Assembly (NCBI GenBank): GCA_036897625.1
Contig: JAYMTA010000016.1
Coordinates: 1-64,000, forward strand
Reading direction: 5' to 3'
Source: Pelargonium cotyledonis
Lineage: Eukaryota; Streptophyta; Magnoliopsida; Geraniales; Geraniaceae
DNA length: 64,000 nucleotides
Made by a program: the position numbers and the translations under genes. Below the pieces are notes generated by a model that saw only the letters and a program-made list of their open reading frames with translations, had not been told where the DNA came from and searched no databases. The first letter of the stretch is position 1. Each line of letters starts with the position of its first letter. Of this stretch, positions 1 to 10,174 are shown piece after piece.

Positions 1-440
1 GTCCTCTATTCTTAATTCTTATGGAGAGCCCCACTCGTTTTTGGAGAACACGCCTTGTCTATTTGAATTAAAAGAATGCCCGTTTCTAGAGTAAAATGAG
101 TTCTTACTCGATATGTACTTTAAACTTGATACCCTATTATTTAGAGCTTTTAGGAAATGCTAGGAATGTGGACGGGCCTTGACTGGAATCTGGTTTCATA
201 TTAGTTATGTTTTAGGCGACCCTTTTCTGGTTTATTATAAACCCTCATACTATTCCGTACTTTCAGGTACTAGTTTAAACTCGCATAAAATCTCATAGTT
301 AATTTGTTTAGGGACTTACTCTAGGCCTGCTATAATGTATATATATTCTAATTCCCGGTATAAAATGAGATTGGGAAGATTGTAGGAAAACGGACTCTTT
401 CATATTATAAAGATTTCGGTAAAGTTTATTTACAAATATA
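1..440. other. gene-free AT-rich sequence
   Basis: No open frame here resembles a known protein, and I see no rRNA or tRNA motif. It is unassigned sequence to the left of the first tRNA-like repeat. A short open frame on the minus strand between about 308 and 559 runs across the tRNA-like element and is explained by it. Confidence 0.6.
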
Positions 441-508
441 GATAGCGCAGGACTTGAACCTACGACCAGCATCTCAACTAGTCTCTGCTCTACCAAGTGT
501 AACCGTGG
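441..508 (-). pseudogene. tRNA-like relic, amino acid unclear
   Basis: On the minus strand this reads as a D-arm remnant (CTTGGTAGAGCAG), an anticodon-like segment, and a T-arm GTAGG-TTCAAGT-CCTGC that can form all five pairs with one G-U. The 3' acceptor-like strand has no convincing partner at the 5' end and the D-arm lacks its 5' strand, so this is probably not a working gene. I could not assign an anticodon. The same sequence with its 5' flank recurs at 53147-53210, so it belongs to a duplicated, diverged repeat rather than being a lone relic. Confidence 0.6.
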
Positions 509-576
509 TAAATAACTCACTAAATTGCCAGATCTCAATAGATCGATCGAGCAAAACATTTATCTAAGCGATTCTA
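449..576 (-). repeat. tRNA-linked dispersed repeat, copy A
   Basis: This block is homologous to 53157-53286 in the same orientation. The copies share an identical 22-base stretch (456-477 equals 53161-53182) within the tRNA-like part. Further shared pieces lie in the flank: TAAATAACT, CTAAATTGCCAGA, and TATCTAAG followed by GATTC. The similarity therefore runs roughly 60-70 bases past the tRNA-like body, which means that a larger unit was duplicated and then diverged. No coding capacity is seen. Confidence 0.65.
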
Positions 577-591
577 GACTCCTTTTGTAGC

Positions 592-607
592 TCTGTAGGA
601 CAGCAAT
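592..607 (+). repeat. short repeat R2, copy 1
   Basis: Sixteen bases, TCTGTAGGACAGCAAT, are identical to 7074-7089. Weaker similarity continues on both sides (GACTCC upstream; ACCA-GG-AGC downstream), so the related unit is about 40-45 bases. The core has a D-arm look (GTTC/GCTC, then TGTA, then GGAC), so it may be another tRNA-derived piece, but no T-arm follows. Confidence 0.5.
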
Positions 608-619
608 TACCAGGGCAGC

Positions 620-2221
620 CTCTTATCTTTTCCAAAGCCCTCATTTGTGTAGTTAGAGTCACTTACTAACTTGGTGTAATATCAAAAATATGTATATATA
701 CTTAAATCAAAAAAAGCTTTACTATTTTTAATCCAGGTCAAATCTCCAAAGGAAAGGCCTCTCATATTTATGAAACAAGAACCCCCTGAGTTTAACAATA
801 TAAAATGAAAATCTTTTTGAAAAAGCGAAATCGCTCAGATAGAAATATCCTAGAAATCTTAAAGTATCTAGTTAGGAATAAGGTTTTTTCTTATAGGGCT
901 TGCAAAACCCCTCGGAACTGAAAACGTTTATACGGGAGTGCCAAAGATTCTAATCGAAGTAGCATCAATCTAGGAATTCCACAGGTACATATTTATACTT
1001 ATTAACTATCTTAAAAAGACCCCCTTTTTTGGAATTTTAAAGAATATGCCTTTACCGTGTAGGGGCTCCTGCGCCTCTTCCTTTTTTGAAGGGCTATAGC
1101 AAGAGATTAGCTTATTTGTATTACATTACTCACAGCCTCTTCTTTAGTTAATTTTGAAAACTCTATCTTATACAACACCTTCCCCTAAAGTATAGAGTAA
1201 TGGTGAATTTATCCTTTATCAACACAAATGTATTCCTCATTTTATAAGCGTCCAGTTTAGTAATTATGGAATTCCTTCGGTTATAAATTAAGTAAAAGCG
1301 GTTGAAGTTATTAAGGCTAAACAGGTTTTTACTTTTCCGTTTTTAAGATTCCTCGCGACCTTATCGAGTGAGTAGATTTAAAAACCCCAGAGTTTCCAGA
1401 CGTAAGGGATCCCTTATAATACGAGCCTCCCTGTATACTAGGTTTCTAGTCTCTCATAAAAATCAGTTATCCAATTATCCTACAAAAGAAATTGTCCCTT
1501 AATCTCCTAGGATTTACACTAAAACCCTTTGCATCTGTTCCTGCATACTTCTTTTGTGTTTTATATCTGCTACCATAAAAATTCCTTAGCCGTGTTCCTT
1601 GCTGGGGCTGTTACAAGAGTAAAACCAGCACTTATCCCCCGTTCGACATAATACCGAAAACGGATTACTTTAGCTCTACCTCTTTTATTCGTAAACATCT
1701 TTATTACTATCTGGAATTAGAGACCTAGAAGAAACCGAAGGAACATAAGAACGACCTCTGTTAGACTTTATTATTAGGAATCCTAAAGATAAAGATAAAA
1801 AGGGGAATCCAGATTCATGAGAAAAGGGCTGGAGTTACTAGTTAGACTATCTAATTTATCCTTGTTTAGATACCTTTTTAAAAGATGTTTCCTGTTTTAG
1901 TCTTTTAGAGTTCCTTATTTCTTTTGGGGACTAGACCGGTATGCAAGGTTGGAGACTCCTTATACTTTATACTTGTATTTTTGTTCTTCTTTATTACGAA
2001 TTTCTTTAGTTTATAGCTCTCTTTTGTTAACAAGTAAGGGGACGAAACTAAACTCTCTCTTTATTCTCATATTCCATATTTTAAGCTTAGATCTGAAACT
2101 AAAAAGGGGACCTTTAATTAGTTTATTCCTTCCTTTACGATTACTTTTCATATTGAATTTTCTATCTAAGAATTACAGTAACTTAGAAGCCCTAAACAAG
2201 ACATATCTGAGATCGCTTACT
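620..2221. other. gene-free stretch
   Basis: I see no recognisable gene or RNA here. A 113-codon open frame at 1949-2290 is hydrophobic and low in complexity, and its last third reads through the tRNA-like element at 2222-2288 on the opposite strand, so it is treated as chance. Confidence 0.55.
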
Positions 2222-2288
2222 AGCATAAGAGGTTTCGAACCTTTGAATGCTCCTACTATAACTGGTGCTCTACCAAAAGAATATACGT
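2222..2288 (-). pseudogene. tRNA-like relic, Gln/Thr-like family, copy 1
   Basis: On the minus strand: TTGGTAGAGCACCAGTT, a disrupted anticodon region, then GCATTCAAAGGTTCGAAACC. This layout is shared with 2306-2366, 30091-30160 and 63226-63296. The GCAT(G)C-AAAGGTTCGAA segment recalls organellar tRNA-Gln, while the CACCGGTT part recalls tRNA-Thr, so the amino acid is left open. The anticodon stem does not pair well, which points to a pseudogene. Confidence 0.55.
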
Positions 2289-2305
2289 GAATTTCCCCAG
2301 TCCAA

Positions 2306-2366
2306 AAAAGCGACTTGAACCTTTGGCATCGGTATTATTAGCTAGGTGTTCTACCAACCTAGAAGA
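2306..2366 (-). pseudogene. tRNA-like relic, Gln/Thr-like family, copy 2
   Basis: On the minus strand: GGTTGGTAGAACACCTAG, then ATAATACCGATGCCAAAG and GGTTCAAGTCGC. It lies 17 bases from copy 1 on the same strand, so the two form a head-to-tail pair. Both have a D-arm and T-arm motif at the right spacing (about 40 bases), but their acceptor strands do not match. A local tandem duplication of a tRNA-like gene followed by divergence is the likely origin. Confidence 0.55.
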
Positions 2367-3795
2367 AGTTCTGTAGCGGGAATAAATAAAGAAGGATCAA
2401 AAAGCCCTTTATCCTTGACAGAATAAGATCACAGTCACTAAGATATTAACATATCAGCTTACTCGGTAAAAGGGCACCTATAGGATTCAAATTTATTCTA
2501 AATTCAATTTACTTCATAAAGCCCCTTGTATCAATTAAATATAGTATTTATGAGTAATCGAAAACCTTGATTCTAGATTTATGGTCTTGAGTTCTGAACC
2601 CTAAAAGGGAGCTCCGATCTTTTGTTCAACCTCACTAAAGAAGGAAATTTATAACTATGATCCAGTGTAATCTCTGTCTGAATTATATATATAACTGTGA
2701 TAAGTAAGAGGGCCCCCTATATTAATAGAAACTTTTTTACTAGAAGTTATAGACCTTTTAAGGTGCTCATATTTCATAACTTATAAGGAACCCTTTTATA
2801 TACTTTTAGCCCATTAGATCCGCTAAAGCTACCCCTACCTATCCCACTCAAAAGCACACTTGTTGGTAACTCCAGAATCCCTGGATTTATCTAGCACCTA
2901 AAATAGCTTTAGTAATGTAAAGTCACTCTATTTTCTATTGCTCTGATGAACTAAAGAACTCCCTTAATTTGTTTTAAAAGCCCCTTTTCTTCTTGCTACA
3001 ACAATATCCTTATTTAACCTTTAGTTTCCAAAACCTAAGTCTTCTACTGTCTCTCCCACAAAACCCAGCTTTTCCCAAAAGATTATTAGCTTTAAAGAGG
3101 ACTCCCGGCTAAGTGTCTTTATATTTTGTATTAAAACCAAATCTCTATTCTCTTTTTATGTATTTCTTACTTTACTCCAGTTCCTAGAAGCTGCTTATCT
3201 ACTGTAATTTTCCTGTCTTGATAATAAAATAACTGTAGCTATATTGTTACTAGGATTCCCGTGAGTTAGACTTTTCTTATAGATACTCCTCTAACTCTAG
3301 CCTAAACTTCGGGTACCTGTCTTATTAGTATTAGGATACACTCTCCTCCGGACTAGATTGCCTAGGTTAATCGAGCTAGAGACTTCCCCCTTTTTTTTTT
3401 AGGCTTTATAACCCCTGCATTTACCCCCTTGTTTAGTAAATAAAAACTTGTAGACTTAATTTCTTTAAAAATCGAATAGACCCCTGCCTTACACAAAGCC
3501 TTAGTATTTAAGAGCTACATGCACCAAATAGAATCCGTATCCTAGTTATGCCCGTTCCATAATTGGTATATAGAAATACATAACACCGAGGGTTAAAAGT
3601 AATTTAGAAGACTGTTATCTCAAACTGTAGGATCTGATTCCTAGTAAATAAGGTTTCATAGGGGAAGCCCGTCGGAATAACTTAGAATTTACCCTATACT
3701 TTTTGAGTTATTAGTAGCTTTTTTGTTTAAGGATTTCTAGTAAGTATAAGGTATATCTTTGGTATAGCTCTTTATAAGAATATAAAAGTGAAGTC

Positions 3796-3857
3796 TTCCA
3801 TTTCAAATGCGGCAAGGAGGCTGGTTTTCCATTTCGAAGTTAGGTAAGGTGATAGCC
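3796..3857 (+). repeat. imperfect 31-bp tandem duplication
   Basis: Two units of 31 bases, 3796-3826 and 3827-3857, both begin TTCCATTTC and continue with related sequence (AAATGCGGCAAGG in the first, GAAGTTAGGTAAGG in the second). It looks like an old tandem duplication that has diverged. Confidence 0.5.
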
Positions 3858-5009
3858 ACCTCTTAAGTAAGGCGGGTTTTCTCTATAAATAGCAAAATAT
3901 TAGAATATGTGGTCTTTATACATGTGTGTATGTAGTTGGTCTTTCCTACCTTTCTCTTTTTTAAAAGCAGGGCATTTCTTAATACGGCAGGTTTTTCCTT
4001 GGTTTTCGATTCGATACTTAGGGTGTAATCTGAGATATCCATCCTTAATTCAGGAGTTTTCAATTATCTTAGTTTTGTAATAAAATACCTGTATATGATT
4101 ATATGAAGCTATCTAATTGGATAAGCAGTAGTTAAAGAGCTCTTCTTGAAGGTTACTTTTAGAATTTTTTTGTAAATGTTAGTTAATAAAACTAGCAACC
4201 CCTAAGAGTAAAAGCATTTAAGGTTAAGATTTCTTTATGTAGGAGCCTGTTCTACGAGTATTCCGGGAGGGCCCGCCTAGTATAAATAGTTATCTAATTT
4301 CTTTCTACTTTGCTCCTACCAGTTCCGTATTGGTAATATATTCTATAACACATATTAGTATATAATAAGTTATTCCTATGCAAGATTAGTACTTCCTGGT
4401 AAAGCAAATAAGAAAGGCTACATCTTTCTTCTGAAAATCCTATCCCAGTTAAGCGTCATAGATAAGGAATCCACTTGATAAGGAACAGTTAGGTGTAAGA
4501 AAAACCTCTGTAAAAACCGGACCCAATCGGGAATCTCACTAAAAGCAACTCAACTTCAGCGGGGGGTTTGAGAGAATATTATCTCACTCTTTATTCTAAA
4601 CTGACAAAAAGGATTCCTTGAAATTAACTGCCTTGGGTTTGTCACTGAAAAGAACTAAAAAGAAATCCTGTAAAGAACCTCTGCCATGTACAAACAAGAT
4701 AGGGATACGTTCGGTAGAGCTACAGTAAAAGGCACTCCGCTTAGTTTTTGTTATAGTATATATTTATATAAGGGATCCTGTTAACTGAATACAGGGGTCC
4801 GTGTTTTTAATAAAGCGGGATTTCCTAATCTTCTGGCATATCTTTTCTATGTTAAACATATAGGAAGGGGGATAGTATCCGTTTGACTTCGAAAAGAGTT
4901 TACAGCTTTACCTTTCTGATGATGGGACAAAGTGTTGAGAATGGGATATCCTTACTTTAATGTAGGACATAGAAGTAAGAATACCTTTTTAGTTGTCCTT
5001 AGATCAGTA

Positions 5010-5033
5010 TATTAGTAAAGATATTAGTAAAGT
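5010..5033 (+). repeat. 12-bp tandem repeat
   Basis: TATTAGTAAAGA is followed directly by TATTAGTAAAGT. It is a simple slippage-type duplication with no known function. Confidence 0.7.
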
Positions 5034-5433
5034 AAAAAGTCAACAGAATGGTACAGCTAAAGTATAGATGCTATTTCTTCGATTTGATTCTACTAAACTG
5101 GAATAAAGAAATAAAGTCAAATCTAAACTTTCTTAATGAATCAAAGCACTTAAAGACTTTCGTTATACATATTTTGCTACCTAAATAACAGGATTTCCTT
5201 GCTTATATTTAGAAATTATATCTCTAGTTTTGGAGAATAACGTATATATTTATGTTTGTTTTAATGATGTCTTCTTTTGCTATAAATATTTTTTATTTTG
5301 TTTAAAAAACAAATTCTTAGTAAAGTAGTAGTTGGAGTTTCTTAAGAAATTCTATACCTATCTAACTCTAGTATAATATTGAATATAATCCCAATTAAAG
5401 TAACAAGAACCTTTTCAGGCTAAATAAAGTCCT

Positions 5434-5452
5434 TATATATATATATATATAT
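5434..5452 (+). repeat. TA microsatellite
   Basis: An uninterrupted alternating TA tract of 19 bases lies in gene-free sequence. Confidence 0.9.
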
Positions 5453-6095
5453 TCGGGGTCTAGTTAATCTAGCTCAGGAGTCTCCCTGAAACAATAATTA
5501 GTTATGGAACTCCGTTTGCAGGGCCTTATGCTATGGGTATAAACCTTTGGATCATATCTATTTTTTATAGCGTATTTTCCTTTGGTTTAACCTACTCTCA
5601 TTATTAAGCAGAGCCCTCTAATTCCATATTTGTTTGGGATCAGTTAGTTAATAAAGGATACTGGTGCGATAAGTTCGAAGTACTCGCCTGTAGGAAGTGA
5701 TTAGATTCTGAGTTGCCTAAACCCCATATCAATTTCATACTCGCAGGGAAAAAACCCCAAAAGAAAGCATATGTGGATGCTTTGTAAAGAGACTATGAAG
5801 AACGAAGTTATAAGAACAATTAGTATGACAGTAACCCGGACCTTTTCTTTATTAGAATTTAGTAACGTACGGAGCAAAAAACCTTGTTATCCATATTTTA
5901 TTTTCCAAATACAAAGCAAAGAGAGTATACTATCAATTATGAAAATTTTTCATATAACTTTATTCTGGCGCATCGCATTTGTTGTCTTTTATTTAGTAAA
6001 TAGGAGCTCTCATATAGATTTGGATTCTTTCTTATACTGATATATAAGCCTCAAAATCTTCTCGACTTAGAAATATAGAACACTAAAATCCACCC

Positions 6096-6130
6096 TGTCA
6101 TGCCATAGGTTCAAGTCGTGTCATCCTTAA
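6096..6130 (+). pseudogene. tRNA-Pro-like 3' half
   Basis: The segment reads GCC, then ATAGG-TTCAAGT-CGTGT (four of five T-stem pairs), then CATCCTT as a 3' acceptor strand. This resembles the 3' half of organellar tRNA-Pro, whose usual end is ...GCCATAGGTTCGAATCCTGTCACCTTG. The sequence just upstream has no matching D-arm or TGG anticodon. Its acceptor strand could pair at five of seven positions, counting G-U, with the Pro-like 5' half at 50324-50353, so both may descend from one kind of gene. The identity rests on memory of the family. Confidence 0.5.
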
Positions 6131-6139
6131 GTACTTAAG

Positions 6140-9100
6140 TAACGGAAATTTTTATATTTTTGTAATTTATAAGAAGGCTTGATTAATATCTAATATAACA
6201 GGATTTTATATAATATCCGCTTTTGACTTTCGTTTATATTTAAGAAATTTGTTAGTTAAGTTCTTCTTATTCACTGGGAAACCTAAAAAAGGTACTTTTT
6301 TAATTTAATTGGCGGAGTTCCTAAAAAGGGAGGCTTTCGAGTAATCGAGTAAAGGACAACCTCGGTTTCTGGAAGCTTCTTAATAAGAGTCCCCGAAAAG
6401 CCTCAAGTTATCTAAAAAAATGACTCCCAAACCCTAGTCTAAGATAAACCCGGATATAACAAAACCTAGCACGAAAAGTTTGACTCTACCTAACAGAGAG
6501 CAATAATCGCCTATTTTCTAACTGCCTTAGCTTTAGGACTTGAATATCGTACAGAGATCTTAGGAGTACCCATATAATAAGAAGAACTCCCCCTATTTCT
6601 ATAAGTAGTAATCTTCGAACTCCATACTAGGGCTCTTTGTCAGCTCCCCTTTCTCTTTAGACAGAGTAATTCTCTAGGTATAATGTTACTTTTTTGATAA
6701 GCAAAAATTTTTATTAGAAGCAAGAACTTACTAGAACCCTTTCCTATACGGGAGGCCCGCCAAACTCACAGAGATTTGTATAAATGAGTACTTTGAATAC
6801 TGCTAAAAATTAGTAAGGAGACACTTATATGAATATTTATTCTACAAAAGGGGAATCCAGAGTCCTCAACCCAAGAACTGTAGTTTTTATCTTTTAGATC
6901 ATACTTTATTTAATATCTGCTCGTTTAACTTCTGAGGGTACACAGTTTTGTTAAGTTCTGTATATTAATATTAATATTAGGGCATAAAGTAAGAAACTCT
7001 TAAATTACCCAAATGCTATACCGGCAGTACTCTCGGAATCCTTAGGGTTTTGACTCCCCCTTCTTGTTTTAGTTCTGTAGGACAGCAATCACCAAGGTAG
7101 CAAATATCTAATAAACGGGAACCCTATCACTTTCCTATTCTAGATCCGCTTTTCTAATTGACCCAAATCAGTAACTCCAGACAAGGTCCCCCCTTATTAA
7201 TGAGTATACCCGGTAACAAGACTCCTGTGTATATCCAAGTCTATTAGAGGACTTTTAATTACTATATTTATGCGCTTAGGCAAGTAAACCCGGGCTTAGG
7301 AGTTCCTCAAAAAGGTACTCAATCTGTAATAAAGAAAAAGCAAATCGAAGCTAGACTTCAGTAAGCATAAAACATAAAAAACTTAGACACGACTTTGAAA
7401 CCCAAAATTACTGTCTACTCTGAGCCTGCCTAGTAGCGAATATGAGAATCGACAAAAGCATAAATTTCATATCAAGCAGAACCTTTTTAGACATAGAAGA
7501 GCCCTGAACCTAGCCCTTTTTATAGGCACTCCTTAACCCAATCACTGGAATTTAATCCTATTTATAAGAGTCCGGGAGTCTCTAGTATTGCCCCCTTGTA
7601 AACTTTATAGGCTTAGAGCTTCTAAACATTCTAGAGGTATGCAAGTTTTCTTAAGCTTGCTAAATTATTTACACCCAAATTTTTTTAACTTTGATCCCTA
7701 TTATTTTATAGTATGTAAAAATTGAATATAAAAGATTCTAAAACTCAATACTCCAGGCATTCGTTTGCCTTGATCCAAAAAGCGGATCCGTTTATAGTCT
7801 AATTGCATCTCATCTCAACCTATGTTTCTCCTATTATCTGTATTCATGTTAATGAATTACAAGTAAATATGGAATCTAATAAAAAAAGAGTAGCTGAATC
7901 AGCTTATGCTCATTTTTTGATTTTTGATGGGTCTCAGGTAAACCCCTAATAGAATCTGATGTGAAATACTTTATACAATGCGAAGTACTTTCTTTGTCCA
8001 GAGCTACTTTATTTGTTATGTTGGTTTTTCCCTATCACGAAGTTTAAATACAAGAACTTTTTTGTCTTGTAACTTATACAGGTATTTAAGTGTTTTCAGA
8101 AACTGACACACTTGCTTGCAAAAACCTCCCTAGAATTCTTATCTAAACTAATGGGAGGGTTAAATCTCTTTTAACCGATACGCTCTATTATGTAATAGTT
8201 ACGACCCTTTCCTACCTTATTCCCAAATCCTAGAAACTACTGATCGAATATGCTTTTTATTTCCTATAACTTATTCTCTTGCTAAACCCTATAAGTTGAA
8301 AGGCTCTGTATCGGAAAATGCGAATCTATAAGGATCCCCCTAAAGTATGGCAGCAAATAACATAAAGTTCGAGAAGATTTGGTTACAAGAGTAGAAAAAG
8401 AACCTAATATAATCAGGTAGGAGATGAGTGTGAATTATAATTCATTACATACTTTATTATTTTTTAGTTTAGTAAGAATGAGTTATGTATACAAGTCTTT
8501 TTTTTATTACTTTTAAAAGTGCTCTTAGTAGACGCTGCCGGAGATTCCCACCAGTAGGAGTCATTCCAGTTTCTAAGCACTTAAAGCTTTCAGTTACTCA
8601 ATTGCGTTAGGAACAATCGTGAGTATTAAAGTGAATTCTCATACCTGCCGAGTAAAACAGGTCAGTCGAACAATAATAAGGACTAAATTTATACTTAATT
8701 CAGATATTCAGTACAGAATTCCTCGGTAATTTATCTGATCCTAAACAGGGCTTTAGCTCCTCTATAAAGTATAAAAAGGATCCTAATAGAAGCCTTCTCT
8801 TTCCTTCCAAGAGGGGGTAAATAGCCCAAATAAACCAAGTAATGTGACAATGCATCTTGAGTTACAGGCTTATAAGACAAGAAATTTATAAGGGTCCCTA
8901 AATATAAGCGAGGTCTTTATTGGGTACCTCTTTTCTACTAGTACTAGTTGCGTAATATGCTAAGTATAGCGCTACAAGTAGTTAAATTACTTCTTTAGCA
9001 AAGGTGAGTATGTTGTAAAAAAACCTTAAGCCATTGACGAAGCAATACAAAAAGAGGAATCTGCTTTTAGGGACTGACTTTAATGCAACTTCTCATATTT

Positions 9101-9480
9101 AGTATATCTATATTTTAAAGTGTAGGGGCAATAAGAATTCTGAGATAAAACCGTTTACTTATAATACTTATAAAATGACTTAATACTTAGGCGGGGTCCC
9201 TACTTCCTATTTAGTTTATATATTCTCTTTCGAAAGTGTCCTAAGCTCCTACTACTACTATCACCTGCACACGAAGTCAAGAACCCCCTAAGTATTCCCC
9301 ATTAGTAACTTAGTGCAACAAAGAAAAGTTTCTCAATTTTCATCAGCTAAAAAGGTTTAGTATCTCCTGAGTCCTTGTTCGTAATTCTGAAGTACATAAT
9401 TGCACTTTCTCTTCTTAAAACCCAACCATTTACTGCGTAAATTGAGGGTATACTATCTGAAAATAGAATCTACTACATAG
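6140..9480. other. gene-free stretch
   Basis: No open frame of interest and no convincing RNA are seen. The only feature I can support is the second copy of repeat R2 at 7074-7089. Confidence 0.5.
7074..7089 (+). repeat. short repeat R2, copy 2
   Basis: It is identical over 16 bases to 592-607 and in the same orientation, with weaker similarity on both sides. See copy 1 for the possible tRNA origin. Confidence 0.5.
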
Positions 9481-9589
9481 CAGCTCAAATGGTCTCTCAG
9501 TGTCTATCTTTCCTTTAGGTAGCTCAAATTCAGTTCCTCGTAATTAGTGCCCATAAGTAGTTTAGCACTCCTATTTATCCTATGATCCT

Positions 9590-9720
9590 TAAAGCTCACT
9601 CTCTCTAGCTCCTGAAAGCCTTACTTGTAGACCTCTCTATCAAGCTGTTCCCTTAAGTCCTTGTAATCCCTTTAGACTAATCTCTTATCAAGTCAACTCT
9701 CTTTATACTTGGTTCATTCT
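9590..9720. other. pyrimidine-rich tract on the plus strand
   Basis: The plus strand is strongly enriched in C and T (many CTCTCT, CCTTT and CTTACTT runs) just before a purine-rich segment that carries the 108-codon frame. The switch in strand bias is sharper than in neighbouring sequence and could mark an inserted segment. No function is assigned. Confidence 0.3.
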
Positions 9721-9841
9721 TTCATTTGTGAAACGGTAGCCCTTTGCGGAGACGAGACTCCATTTCTGTGCAATTCGATCGGTGAGAGGGTAGATAACAA
9801 GGTGCAATTTTTAATATTATTTTAGTACTATATCCTGAGTC

Positions 9842-10168
9842 TTGGGTTCAAGTCTTAGAATACTTATAAAAAGTATAGCTCTTAATAAGATAGTGATAGA
9901 GAATGTAGGTAGAGGTATTATTCAAGAGTCGCAAGAGGATAGGTATCATGAAGAGTATTACAGGTTAGCTTATGAACTACGGGAGTGTTATAAAGAATTA
10001 ATAAAAAATGGAAACGAATATAGCTGTTGGGAGGAGTGTTCTAATAATTATCGAGTAAGAAACTGTTACATTAAGTCAACGGATCAAGGAAGTTGTAATT
10101 ACGGGTTTTGTTGGACAAGGCATAAACTCAGTGTAACTAAGGAGGCATGCCCTTTTAATTTAATCTAA
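9842..10168 (+). CDS. cysteine-rich open frame, unknown, possibly not a gene
   Basis: This is a 108-codon open frame without an ATG; the first usable codon is TTG at 9842, inside a T-arm-like GGGTTCAAGTC string, so the true start, if any, is further in. The C-terminal 65 residues stand out because they hold seven cysteines (among them CWEEC and CNYGFC), two tryptophans and few hydrophobic runs, unlike the leucine/phenylalanine-rich chance frames elsewhere. I do not recognise the family. There is no signal peptide, no neighbouring gene and no clear ribosome binding site. It could be a fragment of a transferred nuclear gene or chance; chance is somewhat more likely. Confidence 0.25.
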   Translation: MGSSLRILIKSIALNKIVIENVGRGIIQESQEDRYHEEYYRLAYELRECYKELIKNGNEYSCWEECSNNYRVRNCYIKSTDQGSCNYGFCWTRHKLSVTKEACPFNLI

Positions 10169-10174
10169 TCTTTT

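Larger units (their letters stand above)
2370..6095. other. gene-free stretch with short repeats
   Basis: No gene is recognised. It holds two small direct repeats (3796-3857 and 5010-5033), a TA microsatellite (5434-5452) and one isolated D-arm-like string CGGTAGAGC near 4711. The 66-codon (3863-4063, minus) and 89-codon (5771-6040, plus) open frames show no family resemblance and are probably chance. Confidence 0.5.

Noticed and set aside
1949-2290. 113-codon open frame, the longest in the window
   Set aside because: It is hydrophobic and low in complexity, it resembles no family, and its end reads across a tRNA-like element on the other strand.
4708-4730. D-arm-like CGGTAGAGC string, also near 19471 and 61472
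   Set aside because: Only about nine bases match and no T-arm follows, which is expected by chance in 64 kb.
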